This document shows positions 34,562-34,834 of a DNA stretch of 34,834 nucleotides, one piece after another. The notes below the pieces were generated by a model that made no database searches, was not told where the DNA came from, and was given only the letters and a program-made list of their open reading frames with translations. Each line of letters opens with the position of its first letter. Position 1 is the first letter of the stretch. The translations under genes were made by a program, and so were the position numbers. This stretch comes from Acidobacteriota bacterium. Its GTDB lineage: Bacteria > Acidobacteriota > Vicinamibacteria > Vicinamibacterales > Fen-181. Location: positions 1 through 34,834 of the forward strand of contig JADGOB010000030.1 in the NCBI GenBank assembly GCA_017883185.1, written 5' to 3'.

Positions 34562-34834
34562 TTCACCGTCGCGGCTGCCGCGACAAGGCTGCCTCCATGA
34601 ATAGCCGCCAGTTGGTGATAATCCGCGAGTGTCACGCGTGCGTTTGGGGCGCACTTGGCACATCGGCGACCGGAGTGCATGGAATTAAAATCGGCATACT
34701 CCTCGCACCCGCAGGGGAAGCGAACATGAAGGGGCAACTTGCTGTCTTTGTATTCCCTTGAAAGCAATTCGATGCCTTGTTTTCTGAGGAAGCCTTGCAC
34801 GTAATCAAATGAATGGCGGCGAGCCGACGCTGTC
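34372..34834 (-). CDS. Zinc-ribbon repeat protein fragment (cut by window edge and by the junction)
   Basis: The frame is open from the window end to a stop at 34372. Real protein-like sequence runs to the CPDC at about 34471. It has two repeats of a treble-clef/zinc-ribbon unit: VQGFLRKQGIELLSREY with FPCGCEEYADFNSMHSGRRC-AKC, then DYHQLAAIHGGSL with WKCRKGHDFSRPYSNIQQSGTF and CPDC. Such units occur in phage, mobile-element and nuclease-associated proteins, often before an endonuclease-like C-terminal domain, which would follow CPDC but is missing. The last 32 residues are antisense receptor sequence. Base composition is visibly less GC-rich here than in the rest of the window. Function unknown. 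Confidence 0.55.
   Translation of the reverse strand, partial: TASARRHSFDYVQGFLRKQGIELLSREYKDSKLPLHVRFPCGCEEYADFNSMHSGRRCAKCAPNARVTLADYHQLAAIHGGSLVAAAATVNQPTKWKCRKGHDFSRPYSNIQQSGTFCPDCSSEIRANCGYGRTLVTGSGRLRSGRVGSTRSP

Noticed and set aside
1-34834. CRISPR arrays, tRNA or rRNA genes, integrase or transposase genes
   Set aside because: None was seen: no regularly spaced repeats, no cloverleaf-like or rRNA sequence, and no DDE or tyrosine-recombinase motif in any supported frame.

Overview
The window is high-GC bacterial DNA, coded densely on both strands. Its gene content fits Acidobacteriota, most likely a Vicinamibacteria-type soil lineage; this is inferred from gene families, not from a marker gene. 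Pointers are a PadR regulator next to an ADOP-type (acidobacterial duplicated orphan) FtsX/MacB permease, a VPS10/sortilin-like Asp-box protein, an Oar-like TonB-dependent receptor with an N-terminal carboxypeptidase-regulatory domain, and many exported peptidases. No rRNA, tRNA or CRISPR array was seen. The window opens inside uxaC and closes inside a foreign-looking fragment, so it may be a whole assembly contig.

Layout. (1) 1-5175, minus strand: a hexuronate operon read gntR > exuT > GH3 glycosidase > uxaC, with perfect or near-perfect hairpins in two of its three gaps. (2) 5537-11353, plus strand: three exported enzymes in tight series, an S9 dipeptidyl-peptidase-like enzyme, a gamma-glutamyltransferase and a Tat-type amidase. 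(3) 11459-12006, minus: a MazEF-like toxin-antitoxin pair with a clear promoter. (4) 12197-15157, plus: a large exported Asp-box beta-propeller protein. (5) 15199-17619, minus: padR followed by an ADOP permease gene broken by an internal deletion and frame change. (6) 17744-21667, plus: two tandem M14-family proteins, one with an intact zinc site and one that has lost it. (7) 21689-26498: a class-C beta-lactamase-like hydrolase, an iron-sulphur L-serine dehydratase and a sodium:solute symporter. (8) 26552-28731, minus: an XRE antitoxin beside a remnant of its HigB-like toxin, a P-loop kinase-like protein and an RluA-type pseudouridine synthase. (9) 28836-31966, plus: an unrecognised lipoprotein, a CdiI-like immunity protein and a secreted HExxH metallopeptidase whose start overlaps the CdiI stop. 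(10) 32222-34834: an Oar-like receptor that stops being receptor-like near 34475, where an oppositely oriented zinc-ribbon protein fragment begins.

Working together (inference): the left end imports and isomerises glucuronate from plant polymers, under a GntR/FCD regulator. The middle releases and processes peptides outside the cytoplasm (S9, GGT, amidase, M14, HExxH), and the serine dehydratase and symporter could feed the products into central metabolism. Several modules are decaying: the ADOP permease, the HigB toxin, a repeated gntR tail, and a small ORF before cdiI.

Most worth a second look: the M14 active/inactive tandem pair, the CdiI-metallopeptidase coupled pair, the toxin-less antitoxin, the permease deletion, and the receptor/zinc-ribbon junction, which may be an assembly chimera. 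No clearly new defence or mobile system was found.
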